Assembly (NCBI GenBank): GCA_000827265.1 | Contig: KN834756.1 | Location: 964,385-1,028,384, forward strand | Reading direction: 5' to 3' | Length of the DNA stretch: 64,000 nt | Source of the DNA: Collybiopsis luxurians FD-317 M1 | Lineage: Eukaryota; Basidiomycota; Agaricomycetes; Agaricales; Omphalotaceae | In this document: positions 45,531 through 57,985 of the stretch, one piece after another | Layout: each line of letters opens with the position of its first letter | Numbering within the stretch: position 1 is the stretch's first letter | Notes under the pieces: model-generated | Told to the model about the DNA's origin: nothing | Databases searched by the model: none | Seen by the model: the letters and a program-made list of their open reading frames with translations, nothing else | Program-made: the position numbers and the translations under genes

Positions 45531-46180
45531 TTGGCCAGATTGTTGTGCAGTGCAAAGCAAGTGTTGCTGACACCAGATCTGGACAAGGAAGTTAAGCTGG
45601 AGAGGATGACAAGGGTTATATGGACGGCAAGGGGAATATTAATGGTTCAGATTACAATGAGAAGGTATGTATTATTGCTGATTCTGTGTGATTTCTGCTT
45701 CAATATTCTGTTTTGCAATCTGCTTCTGTTTTTTGAGTGTCTTTTTTGGGCACAGTTCATGCTTGTAGTTGTGGTTCAAGCTTTGCATTTTTCTCCTCAT
45801 AGTTCATATATATTCCATCTGCATTTATTGACTCCTTTCATGCCATTTCCACCATTGCTTCTGTTCCATGTTTTCATCTTGATCACTCACTTACTGACTA
45901 TTTTGTATGCAGGAAATGAGTGGAGCTCCAGGATGGAACGGGATGGACATTAGTTTGATATGGCATTGCACTTTCTCTGTATCCATCTGTGAACAACAAA
46001 TACTACCCATCTTTGTGATTCCTTGGAAGAGTGTGTTTGTTGATGACATGAAAGGTCCAGTTGCATGCTGAATAAGGGTAGACATACTCATCAGCTGGAG
46101 ATGAAATGTTGGCCTTTTGTGTCCTAGGCCTACTGTCAAGCTAAAGTTTACTTTATTGCCACTGAGACCAACTTTCTCTA
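45531..46180. other. Unassigned spacer
   Basis: An open frame at 45,531-45,953 on the plus strand turns hydrophobic (Phe/Leu-rich) half-way and looks like chance reading of T-rich DNA. Nothing else is recognised. Confidence 0.3.
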
Positions 46181-46189
46181 TTTGCTCTC

Positions 46190-46650
46190 CCCTTGCTTTG
46201 AAAGCAAACTGTTTACTGAGTAAGGCTGTATTTTCTTGCAGAGCTTGCACATGTAAACCAATCATTTCCTCCCATGGAAGATGTGAGGATGGCTCTGCTG
46301 AGTCTACAAAAATGAACCCTACTTGTGCATATTCCCAACTCTTTGAAGCTGAGGTACATTGTTTCGCAGAGGGATTGTCAAGAGGTGGTGCTGGAAGGAG
46401 GCTATACCTTGCACACTCCCCTCACTTTGAAAGTGAACTGTTTACTGAGCCAGGCTGTACTTTCTTGTGGAGCTTGCATGTGTAAACCAATCATTTCCTC
46501 CAATGGAAAACACAAGGATGGCTCTGCTGAGTCTATGAACATGAACCCTACTTGTGAATATTTCTGATGCTTTGGAGCTGAGATACATTGTTTCACAGAG
46601 ACTGTTGAGAGATTACACTGGAAGGAGGCTATATCTTGCACACACACTAA
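46190..46650. repeat. Tandem duplication, about 229-bp unit, two copies
   Basis: AAAGCAAACTGTTTACTGAG at 46,201 recurs as AAAGTGAACTGTTTACTGAG at 46,430. CTGGAAGGAGGCTATA at 46,391 recurs near 46,618, and AACCAATCATTTCCTCC and GATGGCTCTGCTGAGTCTA also recur at the same spacing. The copies differ mainly by transitions (CA or TG alternatives). The array ends about 70 bp before the 5' LTR of Gypsy copy B. Confidence 0.8.
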
Positions 46651-46717
46651 GGATCAACCTTGTCAAGAGAAATATCATTCAATGGGCTAGCAAGAGGACA
46701 TTGGAAAGTTGAATAAT

Positions 46718-47389
46718 TGTTATGCCCTATGCTATTTTTTTTGCTCTTTCCAACCAGTACACTCACCACATGACTCGATAATAGCTCTACCATTCAACCC
46801 AGACTCCCCAAATCCAACCCATGTTTCCTGAGATGAACTAATCAGTTACTCATTCCAAACTCCTATTCGCAAGACCACATGTCTTCCCACAGAGTATAAA
46901 AGCCTTGTACTTACATATCTCACAATAATGCTGTTATTACCTGAACTATCTTGACCTGTGTTGTTTCTATTCTCTTGTTCACTAGTTTCTAATATTATTC
47001 TGCTTAACACTGAGTCAAGCAAATCCCATTGACACTGAGTTACTGGCATATCTACCTCTCACTTGTTGAACTGATCAACAAGACTATTCGACTGCTGTAG
47101 CCTTTTGAATATTCCATCTCGTAGGGTAAACAGACACCGAGTCATAAACCTCCTGAGTCAACCCTTGTTAATACTCTCTTAACGAGTTCTTTCGATATAC
47201 AATTTCTAGTTGCACCAAGCTACTAGATTTGTTATTTGCCACTCGAGGATAATTCCTCCACATCCAATACCCAAACCATACAGGACTTGTTCACCTGTTG
47301 TATGTAGCAACTCCCCATCACATATTTTGTCTTGGCTGTGGTATAATAAATTACTTTCTATTCTTTGAACCTACTACAAGCCTCTAACA
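46718..47389 (+). repeat. 5' LTR of Gypsy copy B (672 bp)
   Basis: Begins TGTTATGCCC and ends CCTCTAACA, giving perfect TGTTA/TAACA ends. TATAAAA is at 46,895, about 177 bp into the LTR. The gag start codon is 54 bp after its end. The partner 3' LTR is not in this window because the element is truncated near 53,460. Confidence 0.8.
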
Positions 47390-47442
47390 ACAAAGGTAGT
47401 AAAAGGTCCTAACAAAATAACAGCATTCTCTCCATCACCAAG

Positions 47443-50400
47443 ATGTCTGGGGAACCTGCAAAACATTTTGTAAGTGAACAAGAAAAATGGTGTCAGGAAT
47501 AAGAATGCCAAAGAGCAGTGAGAGCTACAAGGTTCCAGAGAAGACAGGAGCAATGTGGAGCTTCTACACTGGATGACCGCTCAGTTTCATCAGCACCTGT
47601 GAGAGGTGCCATCCCCTCAAGAACAGGGGAAATTTTGGAACATAATGATAGAGACCCTTTTGACCTGGAAAATCCTGTCAAACATGGGTCTCCTCATGTT
47701 CCAGGACACCTGGTCTCAACACCATATGTTTTGAGTTGCTCCCAACGAGGTCAGCCATATCATATGGCAGCTAGAGCTGACTCGAGGCTAGCCATGAGGC
47801 CAACACAAAGTGCCCCAATAACACCTGAAAAGGGAAGGGAACAAGAAACAATTCATTTATCAGAATTAACTCATTCCCTGGAAGATCCTCGAGGCTTTAG
47901 TGTGGGAGTCAGCTTGACATGCCCCTTCCACATGCCAACTCATCCTGAGAACATCAGGAAAAACCCTAAAGCCCAGGCTACCTAGGCTGGACAGGGGACA
48001 CCTCCTAAATCCTAGGTAACCTCAGGCATCCTGAGGCCATCTCAAAGCCATTTCAACTGGCCTCAGAGATCCCAGGGAGCCCAGGTCACCCCAGGGATCT
48101 TCAGGGATCTTAAGGGTCCCTAGGATCTGGGGGGTGCCCCTGGGCAACCTGGGCTTCAGGACATTTTTCCTGATGAATGAGGATTATTATGAAGATATTG
48201 GCATATCTCTAACGACACGATATACATCTATAGGAGCAAGACACAAGGTCATCTCCCCATTGGAACATATCAGACGTCCACTTCCTCTCACACCAAGAGA
48301 AGAAGAATCTAAATTTGCATTGCAACAATCAGAACAAGAGATGAGTCAGGGGTTATACCCATTGGGTCCACTCTCATTAATGGGCCCACAGTCTCCGTTC
48401 AAATTAAAATGATCTACTCTGATAGTAGAAAGCAATGCAATACAGGCTCAGGGATTGTTGAGTCCAATCCCTGATATAAGTAGAAGAACGGTCTTGTCAC
48501 TGGAGCAAAGCAGTCCATTACCTGCTCCTCCAATGACAGAAGAATTTGTGAAGGAGACACAGAGCTGGAACCACGAGAGTTCCTTAATGTCTCCTCCCTA
48601 TCCAAATGTTTGTGTCATACCATTGACAGAATTAACACATCAATTGATTGATCTACTTCAAATTAATCAATGCACATGTTTCAAATTAATAAAGGCAATG
48701 CAACACTATATTCAAATTATTAATGGTCGAGACCCAGAAATGAAGGACAATTTCTGGGTACTAGCTGCCTATTTTCAGAAATGTTTAATGCAATGACCTT
48801 CCCAGCTACCTAATGGGATAAATAATGAAATATTCCAGTCAAAAGAAGTATATGAAGGAGCCCTATGGCTATCACAGCTGATTATGGATCCCAAATGATT
48901 GGAAATGATGAATGAGGCCACTATGAGGCATCTCGAGTCAATATGAAAATCTCAAATCAATTTTCTGCTCAATACAATAGTAGATAATGAAAAGAGGAAA
49001 ATGCTAAACTCTCCTACATTATCATTGTTAGATAAAGTGGAACAAGGACAGTCTGCGAGAGCAGATGACCTTATTGGGGGTTACAGTTATACCAGTCAAT
49101 TTCAGGACCAGCAGAAGATACCTCAGGTGGCAAAGGAGTATCATAGATCTATGGGAAATACTACTACTCCAAGTTATGAGGATCTGGAAGAATCGAGATG
49201 ACTTCCACCCACTGATCTGGACCATAGGCTGCTAATAGTACCTGAAGAAAAGGGTGAACACCAGGTGAGGACAGCCAATGGGGTTTGGGAACTCAAACCC
49301 TCCTCAGGAAAGGCTCGAAAGGAGGAGAACGAGTTCTTTTCAGAAAGATCTGCGAGATGTTTGGCATTGCAAAATGCCAATGACACGCTGATGAGTGCAA
49401 TAAATCCTTGAGATGAGGATATTCACCTAGTGAAGCAGTACAAGGAGAGAATCCATGGGGATGTGGGAGGCTCCTGGGTAATAAAAGCCCAGATGGAATC
49501 AGTGACAGATGAGCCAGAAGCTGTTATGAACACAGGAGATCCTCATACAAGCCTTGAAACCCAAACCACGCAGGAGATTTTCTCTCCCAGAGCAGAACAT
49601 TTGCAAGCTGGAAGCTCAAAAGTAGATATTGGAGGTGAAATTCCTCTCGATGCAGCTCTACAATTGGAAAGATGGGCTGCCCGAGACAAGTATGCCATAT
49701 CGACAACTTGTTTTGCTAATGAAACTCACCCTGTGGGTCAATATCCCAAACAAATGGTGACAGAGCCTGATTTGGGATGCTCTTTATGGCAAAATCATTT
49801 GGGATTCAGGACTGACAGTCTGACATACCATAGGAGAGAAATACCCAAAGCTTTCCATGAGAATAATCAGTTGGAAGGACCCAGTTGGAATGCCAGGGGT
49901 TTGGTAAATTCCCCAAATACCACTGGACTGGGAATTCCTTTCTCGTCTCAATATTCAGATCCTGGAAACATGGCCCAAGTCAGTGAACAGCAAAACCAAT
50001 GGGAGACATTGGGACCAGGTCAGGTAGAACAGTGGAATATGACATATGCCCCACCTTTGGGGGAAAGGAACAAATTCGAGAATGAAGGATTTAACTTTGT
50101 GAGAAGTCAAGATAACTGGGATCTTTCATTTTCCGAAGACCAGCTTTGACCTTCAGCTCTCAAGACTCATCACCCAATGCTCCTACTAGAGAAAAAGGAA
50201 TTCACCCCCTTACAAAATGTAAAGGGTATAGGGAAAGTGGTTAATCCTTTTGCTAGGGAATTGAATTGCCAGATTTCCCAACCACCAAGAACCACAGAAG
50301 TCCCCCCTCAACAGCCTGCAGTTCAACAAACAGTGCATGTCCTACCACTAGTAGTTGTGGAAACTGCTCCTCAGGCCACAGGACTCACTCCACCTGTATT

Positions 50401-52125
50401 TACAGCTGCTCCTAGGCAATACATCCATCCGACTGGCAGAATTTTGACTCAATACCTGCAATTCCACACAGAATACCCAGATGAGTAATGAATGATTATC
50501 ACCCTATTGTCTCAATGCATCAGGAACCTGTGAGAGTCCCAGCTGAACAATATTGGAGATCGGGGACTTGAGAGTATAGACCCTACGTAGCTGAGCCGAT
50601 GTATGACTACTTGAATTGTGCCAGTACCTACAGAGGGTATGGGGTAGCAGGAGCTCCAGGAGGACCTCTGTATGGAGGAGTCATGCAGATGGGAGGAATT
50701 AGTAACAGAAATTTGGAAAGAGAAAGAGGTAGTAGAAATGGCAGTTTTAGAGGGGGATCTGGAGGTGGTGGACCAGGGGGACTGGCGGGACCAGGAGGAC
50801 CACCCAACAATCCTGGCAATTGGGGTTCAAATCATGACACATATTGGCACCCGGCAAATGGATGGGTAGCTGTACGAGGCCCCAGAGGCAAGAGAGGAGA
50901 ACCAGGTCCTGCAGGATGAGATGCAAGTCAGATTCTGGAATTCAATCAGCAAAAAGATTGATTAAATAAGGAAGCAAAACTTGATGTCAAAAAACCTGAC
51001 CCTTTCGATGGTTCTGATAGGTGGAAATGGGAACCTTTCCTCTCACAAGTTCATTGCACTTTCATGGCCAAACCTACTATCTACAAGAACAACTCAGATA
51101 AAATTGGTTTTGCTGTCTCATATCTGACAGGGGCAGCAGCTACTCACTGTGATAATTTGCTGAAACAGGAAGAGGCTGGGATCCCTGTCCCTGCTCTGGG
51201 TACTTGGATTGACTTTGTCGCAGAATTCACATCATATTTTGGATTATTCAATCCTGCATGAGACACACAGGTGAAACTGGCCTGGATCAAGCAGATGGAC
51301 AACAAATCATTTGCGACATTTATTATTTGATTCCAGAAGTACGCATTCAAGATGGGATACAATGACATGGCATTAGTAGCAATGCTCCGAGGGGCGATAA
51401 CAAGGAGTCTCGACATTACAGTAGTGGCTCAAACTCATCTCCCTCAGAATTATCCACAATGGGTACAGCAATTCCAGGAGTTGGACAATTCAATTTGTGC
51501 AACCAATGCAGCTCATTCTTGTAGAGGAAATTCTGGTTTCGAGATGTATAATCCTATGGCCCCATCGAATCCTCAAAACTCTAACCTGTGACAAAGATCC
51601 AATAATAATAACCCCCAGCAAGCAGGGGGTCAACAAGGTAATTGGACCAATTGACAAAGAGGAGCTGCAGCTTGGGATAGTAATGTAAATTCAGACAATA
51701 TTAGTGGTATGGTATATGGACAATCTGAAGACTTTGCGAGCACCTCAAGTCAGAATGGAAATAGTGGAGAAGGCTTAGAAAATCAGGGAGGAAACAATGG
51801 AGTCTTGAAAAACCCAGGAGACAAAGAATCCCTACAGGCAATTTGAGCTGCCAGGACCCCCAAGCAAGTCAAAGAGTTCCATCGACATTGTAAACTGGGA
51901 CTCTGCTATAATTGTGGTGGCTCAGATCATATTGGTAAAGATTGCAAGAATTGGGAGAATTGGGATCCTCCAAAAAATGGAACTTTGAGTATAAAGAATC
52001 AACGAAGTGACCAGTTGAGGGCTGCAACTTTTGCTTTAGAAGGGGACCTGCCTAACGACGAGATTTGGAATGTCAAGATAGAAAATGACTCAGGAAAAGC
52101 AGAGGGGATTCCAGAGACACACTGA
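47443..52125 (+). pseudogene. Gag of Gypsy copy B
   Basis: Starts at ATG 47,443 (MSGEPAKHFVSEQEKW). It contains a polar N-terminal half, a Gly/Pro-rich stretch (50,640-50,810, repeats of GGP), a capsid-like core ('YLTGAAATHCDNLLKQ' near 51,120), and the CCHC knuckle CYNCGGSDHIGKDC near 51,903-51,945. Many in-frame stops are present, mostly TGA. The longest uninterrupted stretch is 49,430-50,149, a segment missing from copy A. Confidence 0.75.
47952..48175. mobile_element. Non-autonomous inverted-repeat element (family alpha), 224 bp
   Basis: Ends are CATCAGGAAAAA and TTTTTCCTGATG, perfect 12-bp inverted repeats, with further imperfect pairing (AAGCCCAGG / CCTGGGCTT). AA flanks both sides (47,950-47,951 and 48,176-48,177). 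Gypsy copy A has the uninterrupted sequence CCTGAGAATGAGGATTATTA at the matching place, an empty site that proves insertion and a 2-bp target duplication. Confidence 0.88.
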
Positions 52126-52199
52126 GAGCAGCCTGGAATCCAAAAAACCCTGCTCAAGCAGTCTGTTGTGGGGCAGTAATAGAAAAAACATCCCCAGCT

Positions 52200-53000
52200 C
52201 AGCTCTCATCTCACTCTAACAACTCATTTCTCATCTCAACACATTTCTCCTTCTCTGATTCTGAAAATCTAAGCTATAATACTCTTATTGATTCAGGTGC
52301 GACTTGTTCTTTTATTGATAAAAACCTTGCAGAAAAATTCCCAAAAAATATCTCTGATTTAGATACTCCAATTCCACTTGAATTATTTGATGGACAGCCA
52401 ACTTCAGCAGGGGATATAACAAAAATTTTTAAAGATACCATCAGCTTCGCTGACGGTTCAATTCAAACAGTTGAATTCCTAATAACCCAGCTACACCCAA
52501 CAGCTCCTATCATGTTAGGTTTACCATGGCTCAATGAATTCAATCCTGAAATAAATTGGAAGGATTTGACTTTGACATTCCAAGGAAGAGAACAAATTTC
52601 AGCTTCACTAGTTGATTCATTCACCGGTACATGGAACTTGAATACTAGCGAGAAGCAGGATACATCAATCCCTGACTTGAAACATGAATCAGGCTATAAT
52701 GAACAAGTAAACAAAGAAGAAAATGTGGATGTAGACTTAAATGTGGATGTAGACTTGTCGGTTTTGGAATTCAATGAATGGTTGACTTATACAAATTGGG
52801 CTAATGATTACAACAAGGATCTTGAAAAATGGAAAAATAAATACAATATAGGGGACAATGGAAATGGTTACTCTGAGAAAGCATTGAAAGCTTGGGCAGA
52901 AAGGATTGATGAAAGAAGTTCAAAACTGCCAGCATACAAGCAGAATCAGAGGTGGATATATAAATGAGTCAGAAAATTGCATCAGGATTCTATTCCACAA
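52200..53000 (+). pseudogene. Aspartic protease region of Gypsy copy B
   Basis: 'TLIDSGATCSFIDKNLAEKF' carries the intact catalytic D-S-G at 52,290-52,298. 'IMLGLPWLNEFNPEINW' follows near 52,510. The frame is -1 relative to Gag, as in the other copies. A charged linker with 'NIGDNGNGYSEKALKAWAERI' follows; B has an 18-bp tandem duplication in it (GTGGATGTAGACTT twice, about 52,725-52,760). Confidence 0.75.
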
Positions 53001-53460
53001 GGCCTGTCAACAAGGGTATTAAATATCTCAAAAACCTCTGCACTCCAGCAATGGAGAAAATGTACAAAATGAGGGATGAGGATAGAAAAACCCAAAAAAG
53101 TTGAAAGGAGAATGGGTCCAAACCTCCCAGGCAAGGCAGTAAGTCTCATAAGTGCAGCTGCAATGGACACTATAATACAAGAAAGAATGCCTGCCTATTT
53201 CCTACATATCACCACAGTCTCAAATCAAGTGAATAATGATGATACCACTAATACAGAAAAATCTGCAACTCACAAGTCGATTCGAGGAAATAGGGAAGCT
53301 ACAGAAAGGCTTCCGCCAGAAGCAGAGACTGGAGAATCTCAAAGAACAAAGAAGAGATACTCAAACATGTTCCCAAGAAGTATCAAGACTTCTTGGACAT
53401 GTTCTCCCCAGGAGAGGCAAAGGTCTTACCTCCACACTCTACTCAATATAAGCTTATCAC

Positions 53461-54560
53461 TCACAAAGCGAAGTAGTTGATCCCTAGTGTCAGGGTTGCC
53501 ATTGATTTAGGCTATAGATTCCCAAAAGCTTTTTGCCCTACCCTCATTTTCCAGACAGTCCACTTCCTCTTCAAACATAGACCAGCATGCAAGCTTGTCC
53601 TCGGGACACATATTGTCTATGCATGCAGCCACTCAAGCCAATGTTTGGCAAAAAGTGCAAGTTTTTCATCCTTGAACTGAGACAATAGCACCTTGCCATT
53701 GCCAACCTTGCTTGTCTTTGTTTGGGATTTCATATTTTCAGAAACATTCTCAACTAACATCTGTTAAAGTAGAACAAATAGTAATTAGATAGGACACAGG
53801 AGAAATATGAATATGTGCATTAGATTCATTGCTTCTACTCCCTCTGTCCTCTGCAAAATCCCACTCACACTCTGGATTGTACAGAAGCTCTTCATCTTTG
53901 CCATCAAACAGCTTTGATCCATCTGGTGGAAAGGTTATCTATTGAGACAATACTCTAATGGAGTAACTTACCATTGTTGCATAACACATCTTGAAGAAAA
54001 TTGTTCTCCTTGTCAGTGAGAATTTCTGGCTTTGTCAGGTCAGCTAGGAGGCAGAACACAGCTCAGGTTGAGAGTTACAAAGGTTACACTCACTCACCTC
54101 CAGGAGATTCATTGTAAGAAACTACTAAAGTCATTGGTGACTGTACAAGAATGCAAATGAACAAAGTGTACTGTGAGGATCTACATTCTCTGCATCATTG
54201 GCAGCCTTCCACATTGGAGCCAGTGCAAACTGAGAAAGCGTCATTAGAAAGGTACTAGTGCCAGGACCCTTCTTGTGGTCTAAGCTGTCACCTAGGGAAA
54301 CAGTTTGAGTATGAAACTATGACCCCAAAAGTGTACTACATTCTACCTTTATCTTTGCATTTCAACCTTGAATTTGCCTAAACAATACCAGCTTCAGCAT
54401 GCTTCAAACATGGCCTACCACCATTAGTGTTGGATGTGAATGCACCCAGAACTTCTCTAGTTGGTGGTTTCTTGCTAGGTTCAAAAGATTGAGCTGGGAA
54501 CCTTTGTTTCATGGTGAGAGATAGGGAAGGGGAGAATTGGACTCAGTGAAATATTTATAG
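53461..54560 (-). pseudogene. Unrecognised multi-exon minus-strand gene remnant
   Basis: Short minus-strand coding pieces joined by GT..AG signals: near 54,512 'MKQRFPAQSFEPSKKPPTRE' and 'VLGAFTSNTNGGRPCLKHAE'; near 54,290 'DHKKGPGTSTFLMTLSQFAL'; near 54,040 'ADLTKPEILTDKENNFLQDV'; near 53,930 'PPDGSKLFDGKDEELLYNPE'; and near 53,670 'DEKLALFAKHWLEWLHAQTI'. Codon-like pieces with acidic character and the regular small introns suggest a real gene. I do not recognise the family. It sits directly downstream of the Plavaka transposase on the same strand. Confidence 0.35.
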
Positions 54561-54596
54561 TCTTCCAATGATGTTATGACTTGAAAACAAAAGGCA

Positions 54597-57500
54597 CTAA
54601 TATATTGTTTGATAACTGTACTTGCTTTGTAGATTGTTGACAAAAAATGAGTCACATTGTTCAAGGATGTTTTGTGTGTCCCAAGCTCTGTCCCAAGTGC
54701 TTTTACTGGGAGTGAGCATACAAGTTTGCCAAATGTCTGTGAGAGGGATTATGCAGCCTTGGGAAAGGCCATTAGAATTCTTTGCTGGTTCAACACAGTA
54801 CATGCCTGTATCCTTGTGCAGAGATTCCTTAAAACAAGTAAACCAAGTTATGTATGGCAATGGCTCTGTTGGCGATTGTAGAGGGGCAGGCTCTCTGAAC
54901 CCAGTGTGCTCTACATACTGCAGAAGGCAAAAAATAACATGCAGCCTACCCACTCTGCATCCTGACTGTGATCATCAGCAACACACATATAATTGACAAT
55001 AGAAATGAGGGTTACCTTGAATAGCAGTGGATTCTGCTTCATCTGTGTCCAATACAATGACTGTGTCAAATTGTGAGTTGAGACCCTTCTTGGAGATAGG
55101 AGTGGCTTTGAGAATCTCCAGTACTGCATCTGAATCATCAAACATGTTGAAGGGTAGCAGTTTGAATCGATGCCATATGTCCAATGTAGTAAATGGAAGG
55201 GTGCCGTGGAGAGCATGAGGCTTGGACACCCACTGATGAGGAGGAAGAAGTCAGTTCAGATACAGTTTCAACTCTGGAATGAAACTGAGGGCCAAGTGTG
55301 TTATCAGTATTTGAGCTAGATTTTTCTTTGGCTCTGCAGGATATTTCAACAAAAACAATTGATTTGATGAGGACAAGGAGGCCCTGCCATCCTTTCTGAG
55401 GCCCCATTTCTTCCTAAGTTTGCCTTCAAGGCTGAGTTCCTCATCTGAATTTATCTCCTCTGTAATGACATTGCAATCTACCCTATCAAGCCAGGATGTA
55501 AAAATCATAAGAGGCAATCTTTTCTTGATGGGACAACCACTTGACCATTTGTGGAAAATGGTCTTGTTTGTTGCTAGACCTCCAGCCTTCCTTAGCAAAA
55601 TTGATATGCAAGCATTCAAACATTTCAGTATTGTAATTATTGGTAGTACCAAGCCAGCAAATGGAGTCAATGTAATGCAGAAGGGAGTGGAATTTAGGAA
55701 TGTTGAAATCTTCCTGTGGTTCTGCATCAATGAAATAAGATCTGTACTTGTGCCAGGCTTCAAGTTCCACTCACATGTACCTGAGAGTTTCCTCATCATG
55801 AGATAGGTATTGAGTGAGGTGGATAAAGTGCAATAGACTCCTACAAGCAATGATATCTCTGGAGTCAATTTTGCCAACCAGGCAAGACAGTAGAATTCAA
55901 GTGATATGTGTTCACTCTACTCCTGAGACTTGACTGAGAGGAGCAATCCCATTATTGAAATGGCGCACACCGAAGGCAGGAGGAAGTGACCTGATCCTAC
56001 AGTCCAATTCTTCTTCTCCCATTATCTCCTGTATCCAGCCAATAAGATGTTTAAGAACTCCCTGATACAACTGGTGAAGAACATCTGGAGCCACGCAGCA
56101 GTGTATGTCCACAAGAGGGAATCCCACCCAGAAAGGCTCAAGCAACATCATTCTCCATGCACAAGGCATGGGCAGTTGTAGCCTTTCCATGAGAGACAAG
56201 TCTTGCCTCTCAAATGACTTCAAAAGTCCATCTCTGCCTTTGAGGTTCACTGGGTTTGATAAGTTGAAGTTCTGCAGCTTTTTGACAACATTTAGGACAT
56301 GTTCCATACTTGGTGCAGGTGACGAGGCATTGCTCTGGATAATCAGCAACGTAAGCTGTGAGAATAGGATAGACCCTTCTCACAGCACCATCACCTCCTA
56401 CCATCTCTATGCCTTGTCCTCCAGGATTGCTAGCTGCCTTGAGAGGCTGCAGGACAACAGTCATGGATCTGTGAAAAATCTCATCGTTGCATAGTCGTAA
56501 AGCTGTTTTAGAAAGGCCCTCTTTTGAGGGTTTGTCCACAGAAAGGTATGCAATCATAACACAAGCCCTAGTACCAGGCTTGCATTGCAGAGACTTTGGG
56601 ATATTACCGAGGGCGAGGTACACAGGGTAGGCTGCCTTATTTCTGGAAAATTGAGTAAGCTGGGTCTTGTCCAATGCGATGATAACAGGAGCTACAGTTC
56701 TGCCTTCAGGTATAGCTTCCTCAAAAGATTTTCAGCACACTGAAAGAAACACCATATCCCCATACATACCTGTGCTGCATTCCAAAGTCCACCAGTCCAC
56801 ATCTCTGAAAATATCCTCTCCTCCTCAGTCTGCTTTTTGCCTCAAAATAATTTGGCAGGTTTATAAACAAGATCTTTGGCAAAGGCAGAATCTCTCCAGA
56901 GTCCTTTGATTGCCTCTGTGGGATCCCAGTGGCAAACAACAAAGTACTCATTGGGCCTATTGTTGAAAAAAAGGTGTTTTGTATATCATGATCTGCATTG
57001 TTCCAGTATTGTATCCACCTTCTGAAGCATAGATTGTGAATTCACAAACAACAGCTCTAAGCAATCCTTAACCTTGTTTTTTTTTTTTTGAATTCAGTAC
57101 TGTTTGAAGATCAAATGAAAGTAGAGCTATCTGAGGAATCTGCAGCAGCTGGTCAAAGGACTTCCAAGAGATTTTCTCTTTTATCACCCACTGGGCCAAT
57201 TCCCACTCAATGCAACTGCTAAATGGTGCATATGCCAGATGGGCTGGAGCTTCTGCTTCCCCAAAAAGTGATTTCCAATGAGTGTGAACCATTGGCTCTC
57301 ACCTGTACACTTTCCCCACACTTGGATGCCATCAGTAAGTTCTCAATTGTGTATCATCATCAACAAGGGTACAATGTGTATGATGATACGCTGCAGGGGA
57401 TGGGACAGAGTCAGATGCTGCTTCTCCTGAGACAATGTTGAGGTCTGGATTAGGAATGAAATCAAAGATCTCTTCCAGCTCTGAGAAGTCAAAGCTCTCC

Positions 57501-57907
57501 AGCAGTGCTCATGCAGATGCATCCACAGATTGTGAGAGTAGAGCTTCATTTTCTTTATCTTCAAGGTCCTCAACCTGCTCTGTTTCCTCACTACTAATGC
57601 TCACATGGTTGTCCAAGTCAGATCTGTCTTCTTGATCAATGACCATGTCCTTAGATGAAGGCAAGTCATCGATGTCCACATTCTGGATCTGGACAGACAG
57701 TACTTCTAGAACTGAAGGATGCAGGGAGGAAAGGTTGGCAGCGGCACAAGGCAATTTATGCGCCATCTCAGAAAACTGTAGAATGACCTTTTGTTCCTGT
57801 TCCACATAATACTGATGATGAGCATCATCTTCCTTCAATCTAATGTGAGCAGCATGGTCCTGGACTCACTTGAATGTCTGCTTGCAAACAAAACATTGAA
57901 AAGACAT
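54597..57907 (-). pseudogene. Plavaka transposase (CACTA-like, KDZ-related group)
   Basis: Starts at ATG 57,905-57,907 with a C2H2-like finger ('FQCFVCKQTF*' then 'DHAAH'), interrupted by a TGA. An acidic linker follows, then 'PFSSCIEWELAQWVIKEK' (57,200), 'FAKDLVYKPAKLF' (56,870), the core 'ALDKTQLTQFSRNKAAYPVY' (56,670), 'LALGNIPKSLQ', 'CPKCCQKA' (56,280), 'APDVLHQLYQGVLKHLIGW' (56,070), 'FNIPKFHSLLHYIDSI' (55,700), 'EMFECLHINFAKEG' (55,610), and the C-terminal 'LPYITWFTCFKE' and 'DTGMYCVEP' (54,850). This order matches Plavaka transposases of basidiomycetes. Frame changes near 56,870, 55,880 and 55,480 make it non-functional. Confidence 0.82.
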
Positions 57908-57965
57908 GATATGTAGTGGATGAAGACAGGATTTTCTTGAAGGAATGAAAGCTGAAACTTCTAGA

Positions 57966-57985
57966 GAGGCTTGTGCTCAGTAGAC
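57966..57985 (-). repeat. Dispersed motif at the 5' side of the Plavaka gene
   Basis: On the minus strand TGTCTACTGAGCACAAGCCT, a variant of the motif at 17,338-17,590, 14,978 and 2,941. Its position about 60 bp upstream of the transposase start fits a terminal or subterminal site. Confidence 0.5.

Larger units (their letters stand above)
46718..53460 (+). mobile_element. Ty3/Gypsy retrotransposon copy B, 3' truncated
   Basis: 5' LTR, gag with Gly/Pro-rich region and zinc knuckle, aspartic protease, then a linker with 'FLDMFSPGEAKVLPPHS' that normally leads into reverse transcriptase. Similarity to Gypsy stops near 53,460, so RT, RNase H, integrase and the 3' LTR are missing. It is colinear with copy A but carries an alpha element at 47,952-48,175 and keeps a gag segment of about 600 bp lost from A. 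Confidence 0.85.

Noticed and set aside
55420..55806. 128-codon plus-strand open frame
   Set aside because: It lies opposite conserved Plavaka blocks (HFN-type IPKFHSL and FECLHINFAKEG) that are on the minus strand.
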